Of a DNA stretch of 64,000 nucleotides, positions 22,769 through 34,428 are shown one piece after another (position 1 is the stretch's first letter; each line of letters begins with the position of its first letter). The stretch is from the NCBI RefSeq assembly GCF_000218685.1, contig NW_006763290.1:225540-289539 (forward strand), in the 5' to 3' direction. The notes under the pieces were generated by a model. That model saw only the letters and a program-made list of their open reading frames with translations, did not search any database and had not been told where the DNA came from. Origin of the DNA: Serpula lacrymans var. lacrymans S7.9. Lineage: Eukaryota > Basidiomycota > Agaricomycetes > Boletales > Serpulaceae. The position numbers were made by a program, and so were the translations under genes.

Positions 22769-23480
22769 TGGGTGTGTGGCCTACTTGGGACAATCTCAAA
22801 GTTGAGGTCAAAAAATATTTTAAACCGCAAGCTGAGCGTGACTGGGCGTGTCAGCAAATCCGTACCTTCAAGCAAGGAAATATGAGGACAGATGACTTCG
22901 TAACCCAGTTCCTGGCCCTCTCTATCTAAGGGGGTCTAGGACATGAACATGCAGTAGAGCTGCTGGAACGCAATGTAAACCCTCACATTGATTGCAGAAC
23001 AGCTCTACCTACAGGATATGAGGAGCGATAACCTCTCTCAAGCAGCAGAGGAGGTTCAAAAAATAGGTAGGGCCATAGAGCTCTACAAAATGCATCAAGG
23101 TGGCAGGTGATCACCAAAAACAACTATTCCCAGAGAAGCCCTGGGTCATCAAACAAAAAATCAAATCACTCTCACGGGTTCCAACCAGGGCGGGGAACCC
23201 CAATGGATATCGGCACGGTCCAGGGCGGACAGATGCACAGATTCACCTGCTACAACTGTGGCGAGGAGGGGCACATATCCCAAAAGTGTACAAATGGAGC
23301 GCGGGCCGCTCAACAAAAAAATAACCAAGGGCACCAGGTGCGCCAATTAGAAGCGGAGAAACCGGATGATTGGCTCAATACTCTGGCCGGTCGTTTGTAC
23401 GACAAAATCTGGGCCTTTTTTTATGACCAACAGGTTGCTGAAATGAAGACTCAGGGAAAAGAGTTCAGAGCTTAGGTCAC

Positions 23481-23768
23481 TTGGGTGCCTTTGCTCCTAT
23501 GGACAATGAAGTAAACCACAATAAAGTGGCCCCTGCTCCGGGGTGTTGCATGAGCAATAAAGGAAAGACGGGGGTGGCTCGCCAATTTGTAAATAGATTT
23601 TTTAATTTGTTATCAGAAGTATGTACTTGTAGGCGAAGCTGTGACTGTGAATTTTTCATGGACACTCCTGATGATATAGCAGCTTTGAGCGCTGATTCAG
23701 GATGTCAAAAAGATGAAGGAGTTAATGATAAAAATACCACCGCTGTATCAGCGTCTCCTTTGGAGCAT
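23481..23768 (+). pseudogene. gypsy pol, N-terminal part before the composite insertion
   Basis: MGAFAPMDNEVNHNKVAPAP... matches the opening of the pol frame in the - strand copy (48859 downward). The frame runs to SPLEH at 23768, then enters inserted DNA; it resumes at 40010 (HGPGRTNTRVLNSGKN). Confidence 0.88.
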
Positions 23769-23859
23769 TGTAGAGTTGACTTAGACGCTGGCACAATAAT
23801 CCCTTTATTTCCCAACATATCAATCCAGTTCTACAACAAACCATGCATTAATATGCAAC

Positions 23860-23937
23860 AGTCCGCAGAGTCCATGTTTGCGGATACATAGAGTCCGCAT
23901 TTGCGGACATATAGGGTCCGCACTTTTCGGATTTCGG
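23860..23937. repeat. left subterminal GTCCGCA array
   Basis: Three GTCCGCA units and two inverted GCGGA(C/T) units within 80 bases, ending GGGTCCGCACTTTT. It mirrors the array at the right end. Confidence 0.85.
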
Positions 23938-24514
23938 ACCCGTTGGATGAGGAGCTAACTCAACACTCCACGCACGTGCAAGACTCCACATAGACTCCAG
24001 AGCATTACGACTGTTCACGGATCAACTACCCCTTTCCTTTTATGGAATATAGGAGTTGTCCCTCATGGTATGGAACTGTCTGGACGTCGAACTAGCAGGA
24101 TATGACCCGCTTTTTCTTACATTTTTATATGGACACTTTCTAATGTTTATCCTTCATTTTTCCCATTGGTTCTCATATGTTTTACGCTATTTTTGCTATT
24201 TCCTTTTTGGTACTGCTATAAAACTGTACTTCCAAAAGAAAAGAAATCTATCTTTTTGGTCCCCCATACTTAGAATTTGTCTAAATAAGTTGCCATAGTC
24301 GCTTCAGAATCATTGTAGATGTCCCACAGCCATATTTACCAAGATTTCCAACAAAGCGCTGAGCTTGTTGTGATGCTCTGCTTGTATAGACCCAAAACGT
24401 GGACTCTCAGGAGTCATTCTAGTGTTGTATTCTCCACTCTATATTCATCCTCAGCTCATATTATCACTCCCACATTCATATTATTGCCTTTCCAGCAAGG
24501 TCACAACTTGCTGG
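23938..24514. other. left arm of the outer element
   Basis: No coding sequence that I recognise between the subterminal array and the CATCAGG terminus of the inner element. Two short ORFs (24056-24298, 24319-24552) have no recognisable domain. Confidence 0.5.
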
Positions 24515-24887
24515 CATCAGGAAAAACACTTTGGCTATATAGGCTCTTATAGTACTATAATTGCAAAAATAGCTGTCATAGTGATCATAGCTGTAAGAGA
24601 AACCCTATTTAGGCACAATGTGCTCTTATAGTGATCTCATAGTTGGCTATAGTTCTGAATTATAGCACTTATAGCACTTATAGCACACACATAGTAATGC
24701 TAATACTATAATGGCATTTGGAGTAGCCATAGCACTTATTTCAATTAGAACATCCATAGTACCTATAGCACTCATAGCATGTATTGCATTCAATTACCAA
24801 ATAATGAAATGAAAACAGCGCAGTCATATTTTGTACTAGCAATTGTACTATATGCAACAGTAAATAGGAGAGTGACTACAAATACTA

Positions 24888-26719
24888 TCAAGCAGCTTGT
24901 GCAATGATAGTATCCTCTAGAACTTCAAAATCAATACCAAAATCCTCGTCCTTCATCTGGTCTTCATCAATCCCTAGATAATGGAGATTGGCCAGATTTC
25001 TGTTATAGTAAAATTAGTGACGGTGGTAGCAGCCAAAATACTGGTACTTACAGAATATCCTGGTACAGACCATCTCTCATTTGCTTCATCCACACAGGGC
25101 TTTTCTTCTGAAGCACCGAAGCTTTTTGAAATAGTACTCCCACCTTTAAATAAAATAAAAACCAAGTTTGACATAAATAAATGATATTGTACCTGGTTTT
25201 GAAAACACTCTCTGAGAATTCTTGGGTAGCTTTATTACCATTTGCGTATCCCCTGAGGGAACATTCAATCTGAAAAGAAAATAGAATAAATATATAATAC
25301 AGACCACAGATTGAGGACATACAGCTGCTGTGGTAATTGCAAGTAGAGCTAAAGGAATGTCTTTGAAATTTTCAGGATAGCGTACTCCCTCACCCTTATG
25401 CCCATACCATTGATTATGAATCAAGTCCTTGAAAATCTGATGACAAAATGGCTTTTGCTTGTTGAATGTCCTGGCCTTGAAGAAATAGTTCAATTTAGCG
25501 TAAATATGGGAGAATGATAGCTCACTTTGATATCAAGATCACCATCAGCAAATGCACCAGTTTCTAAAAGCCACATTACAGCCTGCTTGATTTGAACTGG
25601 GGCCATATCACCGGGAATTTGATAAGCACCATTGATTATGATGCGTGCTTTGGCAACAATTTCTCCTCGGACCTGGGCAACAGCAGACCAAACCTAGCAA
25701 CAAGATACTTGATTAGTATAACATTATTGGAGTGGAAATACATACATAGTCAATCAATATGGTTTTCATTTCTTCATTACTTTGAACCTCTAAAAGCTTG
25801 GTTTGTAATTCTCTGCAACCTTGGGAGGCATCAATAAGTCTGTTCCAAGTAAACTTGTAGCGTGATGTTGGGGGAGGAAAACCCTCTTGAGTTGCAATAT
25901 ATAATCTCATTGTAGCATGCCCAGCTGTAGCAAGGTCCACAAGAGAACTAGGAAACATATCCAGGGTGATTCTACGTCTTTTGCCAATTTTTGATAGTAA
26001 AGAGACAGCCATAGGTGTTGAGATAGAAGTAGAAGTTGAAGACATCCTGGATGAAGGTGTGGAAGATTTTCTGGAAAAACTAGAAGAAGAGGAGTACACC
26101 AATGATTTAGCCTTTTCCTGCCCAACAATGGGTCTGAAATTGGGCTAATATAAGCTGTTAGCTCTATGGATGTAAGAGATACTAATTTAAAGACGTACTT
26201 GCTCATCCAGAATTGGTCCATCTTTTCCCCCATCATCAAAATCTTGGGTAACAATTTAACATTAGTTTAGAAATAATGATTGCTTACTTTCAGCTCTAGC
26301 TTCCTCATCCTTGTAATACTCTTTATCCCCTGTAGGTGCTTTCTGAGTTAGGATCCCTTGAAAATCATCCTCATCGGAATCATGGTCTGAGTCCATGGCT
26401 TGTCTTTTTCTAGCAGGGTTTAGTGGTGTGACTGGGTCATCATTATAGTCATAAATATCCTCTTCTTCCATTACAACAGCTGCCCTTTTTTTTGTCTCTG
26501 AGAGGGGAGATCAATATACTTTTACCAAACCAGAATATATATGTTACCTTGACGTTTGGCTTCCAATGCCTCTTTTTGAGCTGCTTGGGTAGATTGCACA
26601 CCAGAATTCATAGCATCCAAAATATGCTGATACTCCTCAGTACTCAGAGTAACTGTATCATTTTTAGCCTTGGAGCCAGGAGCTTTAGATTTACCCTTGG
26701 AATTTCTTTTGCCTGCCAT
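24888..26719 (-). CDS. DUF6532 family protein (transposon cargo)
   Basis: Multi-exon gene read right to left. N-terminus: basic (MAGKRNSKGKSKAPGSK), then a short helical piece (STEEYQHILDAMNSG), an acidic Asp-rich segment (EEEDIYDYNDD) and a Ser-rich basic linker (KIGKRRRI). The C-terminal half has the DUF6532 pattern: QVRGEIVAKARIIINGAYQI, QIKQAVMWLLETGAFADGD, FCHQIFKDLIHNQWYG, YPENFKDIPLALLAITTAA, IECSLREYANGN, then FSESVFKT. The last exon ends LGIDEDQ...FEVLEDTIIAQAA with a stop at 24888. The family is greatly expanded in Agaricomycetes and has no assigned biochemical role. I see no clear nonsense codon, but splice joins are not all verified. It ends facing the element's left terminus; the upstream neighbour's stop is 180 bp from its ATG. 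Confidence 0.72.
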
Positions 26720-26898
26720 TGAAAAATTAGACTGTGAGAAATAAGTGAAAAGAGAATGGAGCGCAAATGAGAAGTGGCTATTTTTCTGCAGAGTTTAGGG
26801 CAAGCCTTCTAGGCCAATTACAATTATACCTGACAAGTGCCACTGAGATTTGGCTGAAAAATAATGTGTACAGTAAAGCAATATATCAAATAATGTAC

Positions 26899-29782
26899 TT
26901 ATAAAAAGGTCCTCATGGCTTCATTTTCCATCCAGCTATTTCTATCAGCAGCCCAAGAAACAAATTCATGGTCAGTATGGAGCACTATGAATGCACGTTT
27001 ACCTTCATAATGAAGGTTGAGATGAGTGATATCAGATGACCTGAAAATTGCAAAGTCCCCATGGTTCAGCTCAATAACAAGGCCTGTCTCAACCATGGCA
27101 AGAGCAGCCCCCTTAAATGTTCCAATGGGGAGAACAAGACAAAGCTCCTGATCCTTGCTATCATGGTGAGCCTTTGCTTGTACGTTGATGTTGATGACAA
27201 TTGACAGGAAGGGGGCAGCTGGGGAGCAATGGTTTCCTGGTAAGATAGATGCAACTTGCTCGAGCATCTGACACTCTTCAGGCAGGTGGGTTTGCATCTG
27301 ATACAATGATGAGGTAGCTGTGAATAAAGAGGGAGTACCACTTACAATACAATATATCCAGTTAAACAGTTCTTCAAAGACAACTTTGAGGGACTGAAAT
27401 AATTCCTGGTTATTATTGATGTCCTTGGATATATAGGGGATTATCTGGCTGTGATTGGTACATTTGCAGCTCACTTTGTCAAGCATAGACGGTGGCACAT
27501 CAGATGGGGCTTTGCGACCCTGTAAAGGGTCAGCATTAAGTGGACATATGGTAAGGAATTAATTTACCTTGGTACAGTGACGGTTGTACCATGACAAGTG
27601 AAGTGCTTTAAATGTAGAGTCAGCATCTACTCAAGTGTTCTTCTCTGCCAATAGGTCAGGTTTCCCAAAAACAGATAGTAGGTTACCTGTGAGAGAATTA
27701 CAAATTTTTGCTGGAAGATTGGTACATATGAATGCCATGAGTGTCTCATCAGAATTCCGTATATCCACCAAGGAACTTCAGATAAGTGAGTGAGCAATCG
27801 GTGATTAGAAAGTTACGGAAAACTTACTTGGGAATAGCATCTATAGGGATACAAATGTAGGTGTCATCTGATACCTTCATTCCTTCCTTGTAGTGCACAT
27901 TGAGCTGGCAACGCAAATAAACAATTAGAGGGCAATGGTGTAGAAAACTGATTACATACCTGTGATTGCAAATCTTTTATGTTTCTAACTCGGGCACCCT
28001 TCTCTGCACGTTCACATTTGTGCTCTGTCCATACATTATTAGCTTGATGATCACGCTTAGCTTGAAAACACTTATTTTGAGGCAGAATTTGTGTTAGTTT
28101 TGGTGATTCTGCACCTTTGTGCTACCTATATATTTTCATTCCTTTCTCTATCTATTCTTCTATCATTCACTATTGATTGTGCTCTCTATTATTTTGCCTT
28201 TGTGGCTGCTTTGTTTACCTTTGTTTACAAAACATCGGACAGTACTGCAGAGTCCAATGCTTCCTATTCTCTAGTTACTCACATTGGACTCTAGGTACTG
28301 TATACCTGTTATACTCTCTAATAATAAAGTTACTCACATTGGACTCTAGTTCCAGTCCCTGATTGCTCTCAGCAAGTGGCTAGACATGTTCTTAATAATT
28401 TGGTCATAAGTTATGCATATAATTGTTTTCTCCATCCCTATACCTTTCAGTTGGATAGTGGGGCGGGTCTGGGTCATCTTCAGCATCCAAAAAGTCTTGT
28501 GAGTCTGATAGAGGAGGGCTATATGGTCTGGGCAGGAAAGACAATATTGGTGCAAGCAGCTCATAGCCAAGCTGATGGAGGGGGATAGGAGGATTAGTGT
28601 TGACGTCAATGGTAATATTGTAACATGATGCCCAGTGTTGAATATTGCGATTGTGTAATGTAAAATTGCTGTGCCATGTAAGAAAAATGAAGGATTATAG
28701 TGATGAATGAGTGATGCTCACTTGAAGACAACCAAGTCAAAAAATCTATCAGAAGATGCAATATCAGTGCAATCAAACTCGCCAGAACCTTGGTGCTCTG
28801 AAAGTGTTGATGGGGAGAACATGGATGCCATACTAATTGGGAACAGATGACGCATGCAACTGATAGTTGGCATAATACAATTTATGATCAAATCACCCTC
28901 CATAGATCCTGAATGACAAGTTATTCAACCAATTTTTATTGTCACAAATTATACTTACCCGGGATAGGAGATTGTAGGAGGTTAGCCAAGTCCCAAGGCA
29001 AGGAGCCCTCCATTCCACCGATAGATACCCTAAGTCTAAGTCCTGCAACCAGGATCAGTATATAGACTGACCCCCCTCCAGCAATTGCAGCAAATTTACT
29101 GCCAATCAAATGCCAATCTTGAAAGGTTTGTTTGCTAGGTTTTCCTGGGCGCAACTTCTGTATTGTAGATAGCATTGAGAGACCATTGGGTACGCAATTT
29201 AATGCTAGAGAAGAGACCGTAAATCAGATGTTAGTGGAATAAGAATAACAAGGGCCCTCACCTCTGGCATTTTGTCACCAATTGCATGTAATTTATCATC
29301 AACAGAAAATTGACACAAATATCCTTGCCGCTGATACCTCTGCATCTCTGCACCACTGACCCCAAGCTCTTATCCACATATCCATTCCCCTCCATTGCCG
29401 ATTTCACACTGTCAATCCAAACACTGGGGTTATGAACGTCTGGATCCCAGTGTGCAGATGCCAGAGTTGCAACAATGGCGTTAATATTGTCGCTAGAATT
29501 GAGCCAAGCAGTTGTTTGTCTTCTCCAGACACTTCCGCCATCTCTCTGTGATAGGGCAAATGCAACACCCCCCCTTGGACACGCCAATTGAGCTTGGGAC
29601 TTGGCAGCATCATAAGATTCTCCCCCAGTTTTGCAGTGGTGACTCTGTTTTTTTTTCAAGCGATGGTGGCGCGTTGCTGATGCTGATACTGGTGCTGTAG
29701 CGTTCAAATTTGCTTTATCTATCTCATGTTGACCAGTAGCCATCTGAGTCCTTGGTACGCACTGGGAAGGCGGTGATCCCAT
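26899..29782 (-). pseudogene. TET/JBP-type 2-oxoglutarate/Fe(II) dioxygenase, one nonsense codon
   Basis: Read right to left in several exons. The C-terminal exon (27498-26899) has the fungal TET/JBP signature: NINVQAKAHHDSKDQE (HxD iron motif), LVLPIGTFKGAALAM, GLVIELNHGDFAIFRSSD, then ITHLNLHYEGKRAFIVLHTD (second His and the Arg for 2-oxoglutarate). Family enzymes oxidise 5-methylcytosine or thymine in DNA; in fungi they are known to associate with DNA transposons of the KDZ group. Upstream exons (GLSMLSTIQKLRPGKPSK, HLIGSKFAAIAGGGSVYILI, SDSQDFLDAEDDPDPPHY, CFQAKRDHQANNVW) are Ser/Pro-rich and not recognised. A TGA (27631-27633) sits in frame between EKNT and VDADSTFKAL, so this copy is probably inactive unless spliced around. 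Its 5' end may reach 31027 across the inserted LTR. Confidence 0.68.
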
Positions 29783-29826
29783 ATCAACCTGTGGAAGTGA
29801 GAAGTCAGAAATGGGACATTGTGAAG

Positions 29827-30228
29827 TGTAATAACCAAGAGTGACTTACTCTGGCGCACACAGAAACACACTATAAAGAAGATGATGGGGAGTGGTTACC
29901 CCTTAGGCTGCAGTGAGTTAGTTGGTATACAACAGGAGGACTCGCTGAGTCCTTCCCCATGTATTGCTCCTGTATATATACTAAAATACATGAGGTACTG
30001 TACAGTTGTAAATAAGGTTTAAAGTCTGATGTCTAGCATGTGACCGGTCACATGATGAGTCTAGACACTGGTCAGGTGTTGTGTCACATGACTGGTCGTC
30101 ATGTGACTATGAAAAGTCGAAAATGTAAAGTAAAGTAAATGGTCACATGACTGGTCATGTGACTTGGAAAATGAAAAGTAAAGTACAAAAGTGAAGCGTA
30201 AATAGGTGCTGGTATGTCAATTGTAACA
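29827..30228 (-). repeat. solo LTR, family B
   Basis: The ends TGTAATAACC and AATTGTAACA are the inverse of LTR B at 40652-41032. Flanked by GTGAAG (29821-29826) and GTGAAG (30229-30234). The U3 part holds repeated TCACATGAC/GTCATGTGA palindromes. It lies between the TET/JBP-like exons and their likely 5' part. Confidence 0.88.
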
Positions 30229-31027
30229 GTGAAGAGGTAGCAATGAGAGGTGATGGAAGCAAGAATATGGAAGAATGAGGTGTGGAAAGGGAGACATTGA
30301 TAGGTGCATTGATTGTAGCAGGAAGAGAGTGGTTCCAGTTTGATGTCTGTGGTGAAGACTGCCAGCGCAGGAGCTCATCCCATAGATTTGTTGCATTCAA
30401 ATTGTCCACACTGCTGGAATAGGTAGTATTCTGGCTTGCCGCCCAGGAAGAAAGTTTCTGTTGAGGGATAGGATTGTTGGTGTGTTCACCTTGACCAATA
30501 GATAGCACAGAACATGATGATGATCTATAAGTGACCAGTACAGATAAGTTTGAGCGGAAATTCACAAGGTTTGGTGGTAGGTTTGGGCTGTTGTTGAGCA
30601 GTTGAAGTAGAAGCTCCAAGTCATGGGTATGTATGTCAAGGATACGGACAATTTCATGGCTTTGGTAGTTGGCAGTTGGCAGTATGTCCCAGAAAGGAAA
30701 GTGCTCGAGTGCTTGAGCACTTTCCTTTCTGGGATATACTGCACGAGCACCAATTGCAAGCAGCAAATGCTGGTAAAGGTGCTCAATTTCATGGAACAAT
30801 TCCCATATTGCAAGAAGACAACAAGAAGTTGCAGGATATGGGCAAGATACAGGATGTAAGTGAACATACTTCCCTGACGCATACAAAAAGCACATCCTAA
30901 TGGCAAGACACACTTTTCCAGCAAAGTTTGATCCACCCTCCCAGATAGGCACTCTATATTTGAGAAAACACGTAGAAAGAAGTGCTAGCCTTTTACTAAG
31001 GAGGAGGATTGGGCTTTGGTTGACCAA
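30229..31027 (-). CDS. unrecognised ORF, probable 5' part of the TET/JBP-like gene
   Basis: An open - strand frame runs from 31027 into the solo LTR, so its annotated stop inside the LTR is not original. The protein has hydrophobic and Cys-rich N-terminal stretches (AIRMCFLYASGKYVHLHPV), then a Ser/Asn/Pro-rich part (QNTTYSSSVDNLNATNLWDE). No domain recognised. If the LTR is removed, the sequence leads directly to a CACAG acceptor just before the MGSPPSQC exon at 29782, so the two may be one gene. Low certainty. Confidence 0.35.
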
Positions 31028-31208
31028 TATGACCTTTTTCCTGCTGCTTTTGCGCCCGACTTTGCTTTGCTTGTATAGTTAAACACCCAGAATCTAATCT
31101 AATCAAAATATTTCCTTTCTGGGACATACTGCCAAAAACTCTCCACTACTACATATGCGAAGTGCTTGTGCACTCAAGCATTTTCCTTTCTAGGATGTAC
31201 TGCCAAAG
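30681..31208. promoter_or_regulatory. palindrome and repeated CCTTTCTGGGA motif upstream of the kinase gene
   Basis: 30681-30740 is a 60-base hairpin: arms AGTATGTCCCAGAAAGGAAA... and its near-exact complement around an 8-base loop. The arm motif recurs at 31112-31133 (TTTCCTTTCTGGGACATACTGCC) in shortened form TTCCTTTCTGGGACATAC and at 31185-31206 (TTTCCTTTCTAGGATGTAC). These repeats lie between the leftward TET/JBP-like and rightward kinase coding parts. They could be binding sites for an element-encoded or host regulator, or remnants of a small foldback repeat. Confidence 0.5.
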
Positions 31209-31398
31209 CCAAAGCTCTATGAATATACTGCCAATTGTCCTCTCACAGACATGGGAAACGTCCGGGTTAATTTAAGCTCAATGCAGAACTCCCTCTGGAG
31301 ATGGCAAAGGCAGAATAGTGAATATGCTGGTAGTAGATGAGTCTTCTTCCTTTTTTACTAGCTTTCACCCGCCTTTCTGAAACAGCTTCATCCCTGAG

Positions 31399-34300
31399 AT
31401 GTCTACTACTGGATCAACATCTGTCATCACCTCATCCCTAAATGCTTCAGTAAGTCTCTTTTTTGATCACATTGAGTCTGGGTAGCTTATAAACTACTCC
31501 AATAGCCGCTGCTGCTCCGCTGCACCACGCCTTTCACACATCCAAAGGTAATGTGTACTTCACTTGACTTTGCTCCCCCATGCTGACTCCCTAGCCTTTG
31601 CCTTTTTGCTATTTAGTTCAGTGGGTTTGCTATCAAAGGCCTGATGCAAAATTTCATAGGTTTATAGACCCTCTTTTGAAGAAAGAGGCTGCGCCCCTTA
31701 AAGTGTACTGTGCACTGGAGGATTTCCTCCCAGTAATTTTCCCTTTATCTCACATTTTCACAGGTCAATATGGGACAAAAGCCATGCTATACAACATGCT
31801 GGTTTTGTTACATGATGCAGGTTATTACAGCACCAAGGATAAATCCTGGACAACAATGAGTAGCTGTCCAGACTTTACAAAACCTTGGAGTCCAGGTTTG
31901 GAGGATGAGTGTGCGGCATTCCTTAACAACATTGTACTGAAGGTCTACTCTGCATTACCCAGCACGGCAACTGCCTCCTTGAGATGGTGGACCGCTGCCA
32001 ACTCAGTTTGTTCAGTGGAAGACGGCAGTGGCAGACAGCGTCCCGACCTAGTCTTGATGAGTGCTAGCTCTGACAACCCCACAAATCCCAAAGCTCTTCC
32101 ACCAGCAAATTGGAGAAGTGTCCACGCACTGGCTGAGCTCAAGGACAGGGAGAAAAACTCAGTGCCCCTCCATGGGCAAATTTTTCAGCTGATGGGACAT
32201 GCATCATTTCTCAGAGCTGCACAAGATCGCCGGCTCCATATCTTAGGCTTTGCTTTATGTGGAGCATCATTCACTCTCCTTTACATAGATCAAGGTGGTT
32301 CCATTGTAACATCTGAAATTGACGTCCATCAGCAGCCACTTTTATTCTTACACGTTGTCTTGGGTTTTGCTCACAGCACAGACATTTGCATGGGGTATGA
32401 TGCCACGGCTAGCCCCATGCATATCAAGACATCAGTGCTCAGTGAACTCAAAGTGCATTGCATTCTCTTTATTACGGACAGTATTTATGGATGTGGTACG
32501 GTTGTCCGTCATGCCCAAGTCCCTGCCTTTGCCGGCTTTAATTCCCCTTAGTTTTCTGCCTTACTAGGCGTCAATATCATCGTCAAAGATACCTGGCATG
32601 ATGTTCATCGACTTTTAACAGAGGGTGCAATCTTGCATTTACTTGAGGCCAAGGGTGTAAAAGGAGTACCTTGTTTGATTGGCGAGGAGAAGGTCCCAGT
32701 TTCGAAGCAGTGGAGAGAGGGAGTAGATGGCCACCCACTTCCACAGTACAACTGTACAAGCAACATACAAGACTCTATTGAAACCATTGAGATCAACGCC
32801 AAAGAGAGAAACATGGCTCTTGCAGATCCCTATCAGCCGTATCAGCTTCGTGCACATATACGTTCTACTACAACTCCAGCTGGCGCTCTTATAACAGACT
32901 TCAACTGTTTGGAGGAGCTTCTTGTTGTTACAATTGACCATATCACAAGTGCGTCAACATTTTGAATATTATAAATATACCTTGTTGCTAATGGGAAAAC
33001 AAGGCCACAAGATGGCATATAGCTCTATCAACTATTTTTCCCCTGTGGGCAACACATTTCCAGTCAGGATCTTGTACCGAGATGGTTCTACAAGTAATTT
33101 GCTCATTGTTGACCAAAAAAACTCAGATTGGCCTCCCTTGCAGGTCAAAGCAGATTGTAGGCCTCCTCATGAGTGTATCCGTTGTGGATTGCTTGCAGAT
33201 TGGGGGTTTGCGGCTGCAATACCAAAGATAAAGGAGGGGGAATTTTCTCAGTCAAATCTATCTCAGTTTGATAAAGAAGATGCCGTATTTGATGAGGGGC
33301 TATTTGAAGTTTCCTCTGAAGAGGAGGATCCTGCCCGCCATGATCGCAAGGCCAAGATGTTGGACACCATGCTGAAAAGGGTTGCACAGCAACAAAGCGT
33401 AATCCAGCAGGCCCAAGGTTCCTTTGCCAACACTTCAATACATGGCCATAATGTTCCAGGGTGGGAAATGGAGGTCGCTAGAGGTACTGCTCACGAGACC
33501 TTTGAGCTCTTGGTGGGCCAGGGGTGGGCTGTGGATAACGGAAACCATGTCCTTGAACGCACAGTAAGTTTTTTTTTTTGAAGCTACCGCCTGTACTAAC
33601 TGATTCTTATCATTTGCTCAGGGTACAGAGCCCTTCATGGCTGTAGAAATACAGAATGCACAACCTGGAGAGCCCATTCAGCACGCAGCACATCATGATG
33701 TTGAGTCCTTCTACTACATTATTTTAGCTATGTGTGTTCTACTGGAGCAGCCCTACCAATTCAAGGACAAGGTGTTTATGGAGTGGGAGGTAATCAGGAA
33801 ATGGCTCAATCCTGAATTCAACACCAAGTATACCCATGCAGATGCAGCGCATCACAAATTCACGACATTTGGCAAGGCTGATAACCTCTGTAGTTTCCTT
33901 GACGGACATATTTCAACCTACTTCAAATTTATGACCCCCTACTTTGAACGGTTGCGTAGCACAATTTTCGATTCTGCGATGTTCATCCCTGAGAGGTTCA
34001 TCAAACTTGGCCCTGCCCCCTTCCTGGTGTTGACGCCCACCACCCACAACTCCATTTTGCAGATCTTTCATGAAGCTCTCAATGTTATACAAACTAGCAG
34101 GAAGAAATTGACACACCTGAGACAGCCATTGATAAGGCCAGAGGGATTTATACCGCACTTGGATCTCTGGCGCTCAAGTGATGATAGATTCAAATTCTAT
34201 GCTCCGCTTGTGGTCACGCACATTGCAGGGACGAGTAGTGGGGGGAGCATACCTAGGTATTCTGCATCAGTCAAACCTTCCAAATCAACTTCATCAGATG

Positions 34301-34428
34301 TTATGGGGACAACTAGGGCACGTACTCGGGCACTTAATGCTCTTAGGAGAAAAGAAAGTGCTCTGGCTGCCTACAGATCTAGCCTCCCAGACTCTGCTTG
34401 TCACAAATGCCAACACTATGCTTCTTAA
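31399..34428 (+). CDS. FunK1-type fungal protein kinase (transposon cargo)
   Basis: Multi-exon gene starting MSTTGSTSVITSSLNAS at 31399. The N-terminal FunK1 part includes LIDPLLKKEA-like helix, RPDLVLMSASSD, WRSVHALAELKDRE, HGQIFQLMGHASFLRAAQ. The kinase follows: a glycine-loop equivalent (YGCGTVVRHAQ), VNIIVKDTWHDVHRLLTEG (Lys), catalytic loop ILYRDGSTSNLLIVD (YRD in place of HRD; Asp and Asn kept), LLADWGFAA (DWG for DFG), activation segment RTGTEPFMAVEI, and AAHHDVESFYYIILAMCVLL. Activity is plausible: YRD occurs in active AGC kinases. The C-terminal Ser/Arg tail ends at 34428. Introns split the coding part near 32519-32569 (weak GTCCCT donor), 32951 onward and 33565-33622. FunK1 kinases are expanded in mushrooms; substrates are unknown. 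I see no nonsense codon, so this may be the best preserved gene of the element. Confidence 0.82.

Larger units (their letters stand above)
20765..23475 (+). pseudogene. gypsy gag, disrupted
   Basis: Retroviral-type capsid/nucleocapsid protein of the element. It starts MSSQTPDVNTLLHNM; continues AKWWIKLQIWVKANWDVF (gag core), is broken by the 1.65-kb transposon exactly between CYTV and GVWPTWDNLK, then runs through the zinc knuckle CYNCGEEGHISQKC and ends at GKEFRA. Stops at GCG-TGA, GGT-TAA and ATC-TAA align with Gln/Arg codons in the second copy, consistent with C-to-T (or G-to-A) decay. There is also a frameshifted stretch near 22990-23100. Confidence 0.88.

Noticed and set aside
23938..24514. 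Coding capacity in the left outer arm
   Set aside because: Short ORFs (24056-24298, 24319-24552) are hydrophobic, without domain or splice support.
30155..30228. End of the leftward ORF that starts at 31027
   Set aside because: The last codons of that frame are LTR B sequence and so are not original coding DNA.
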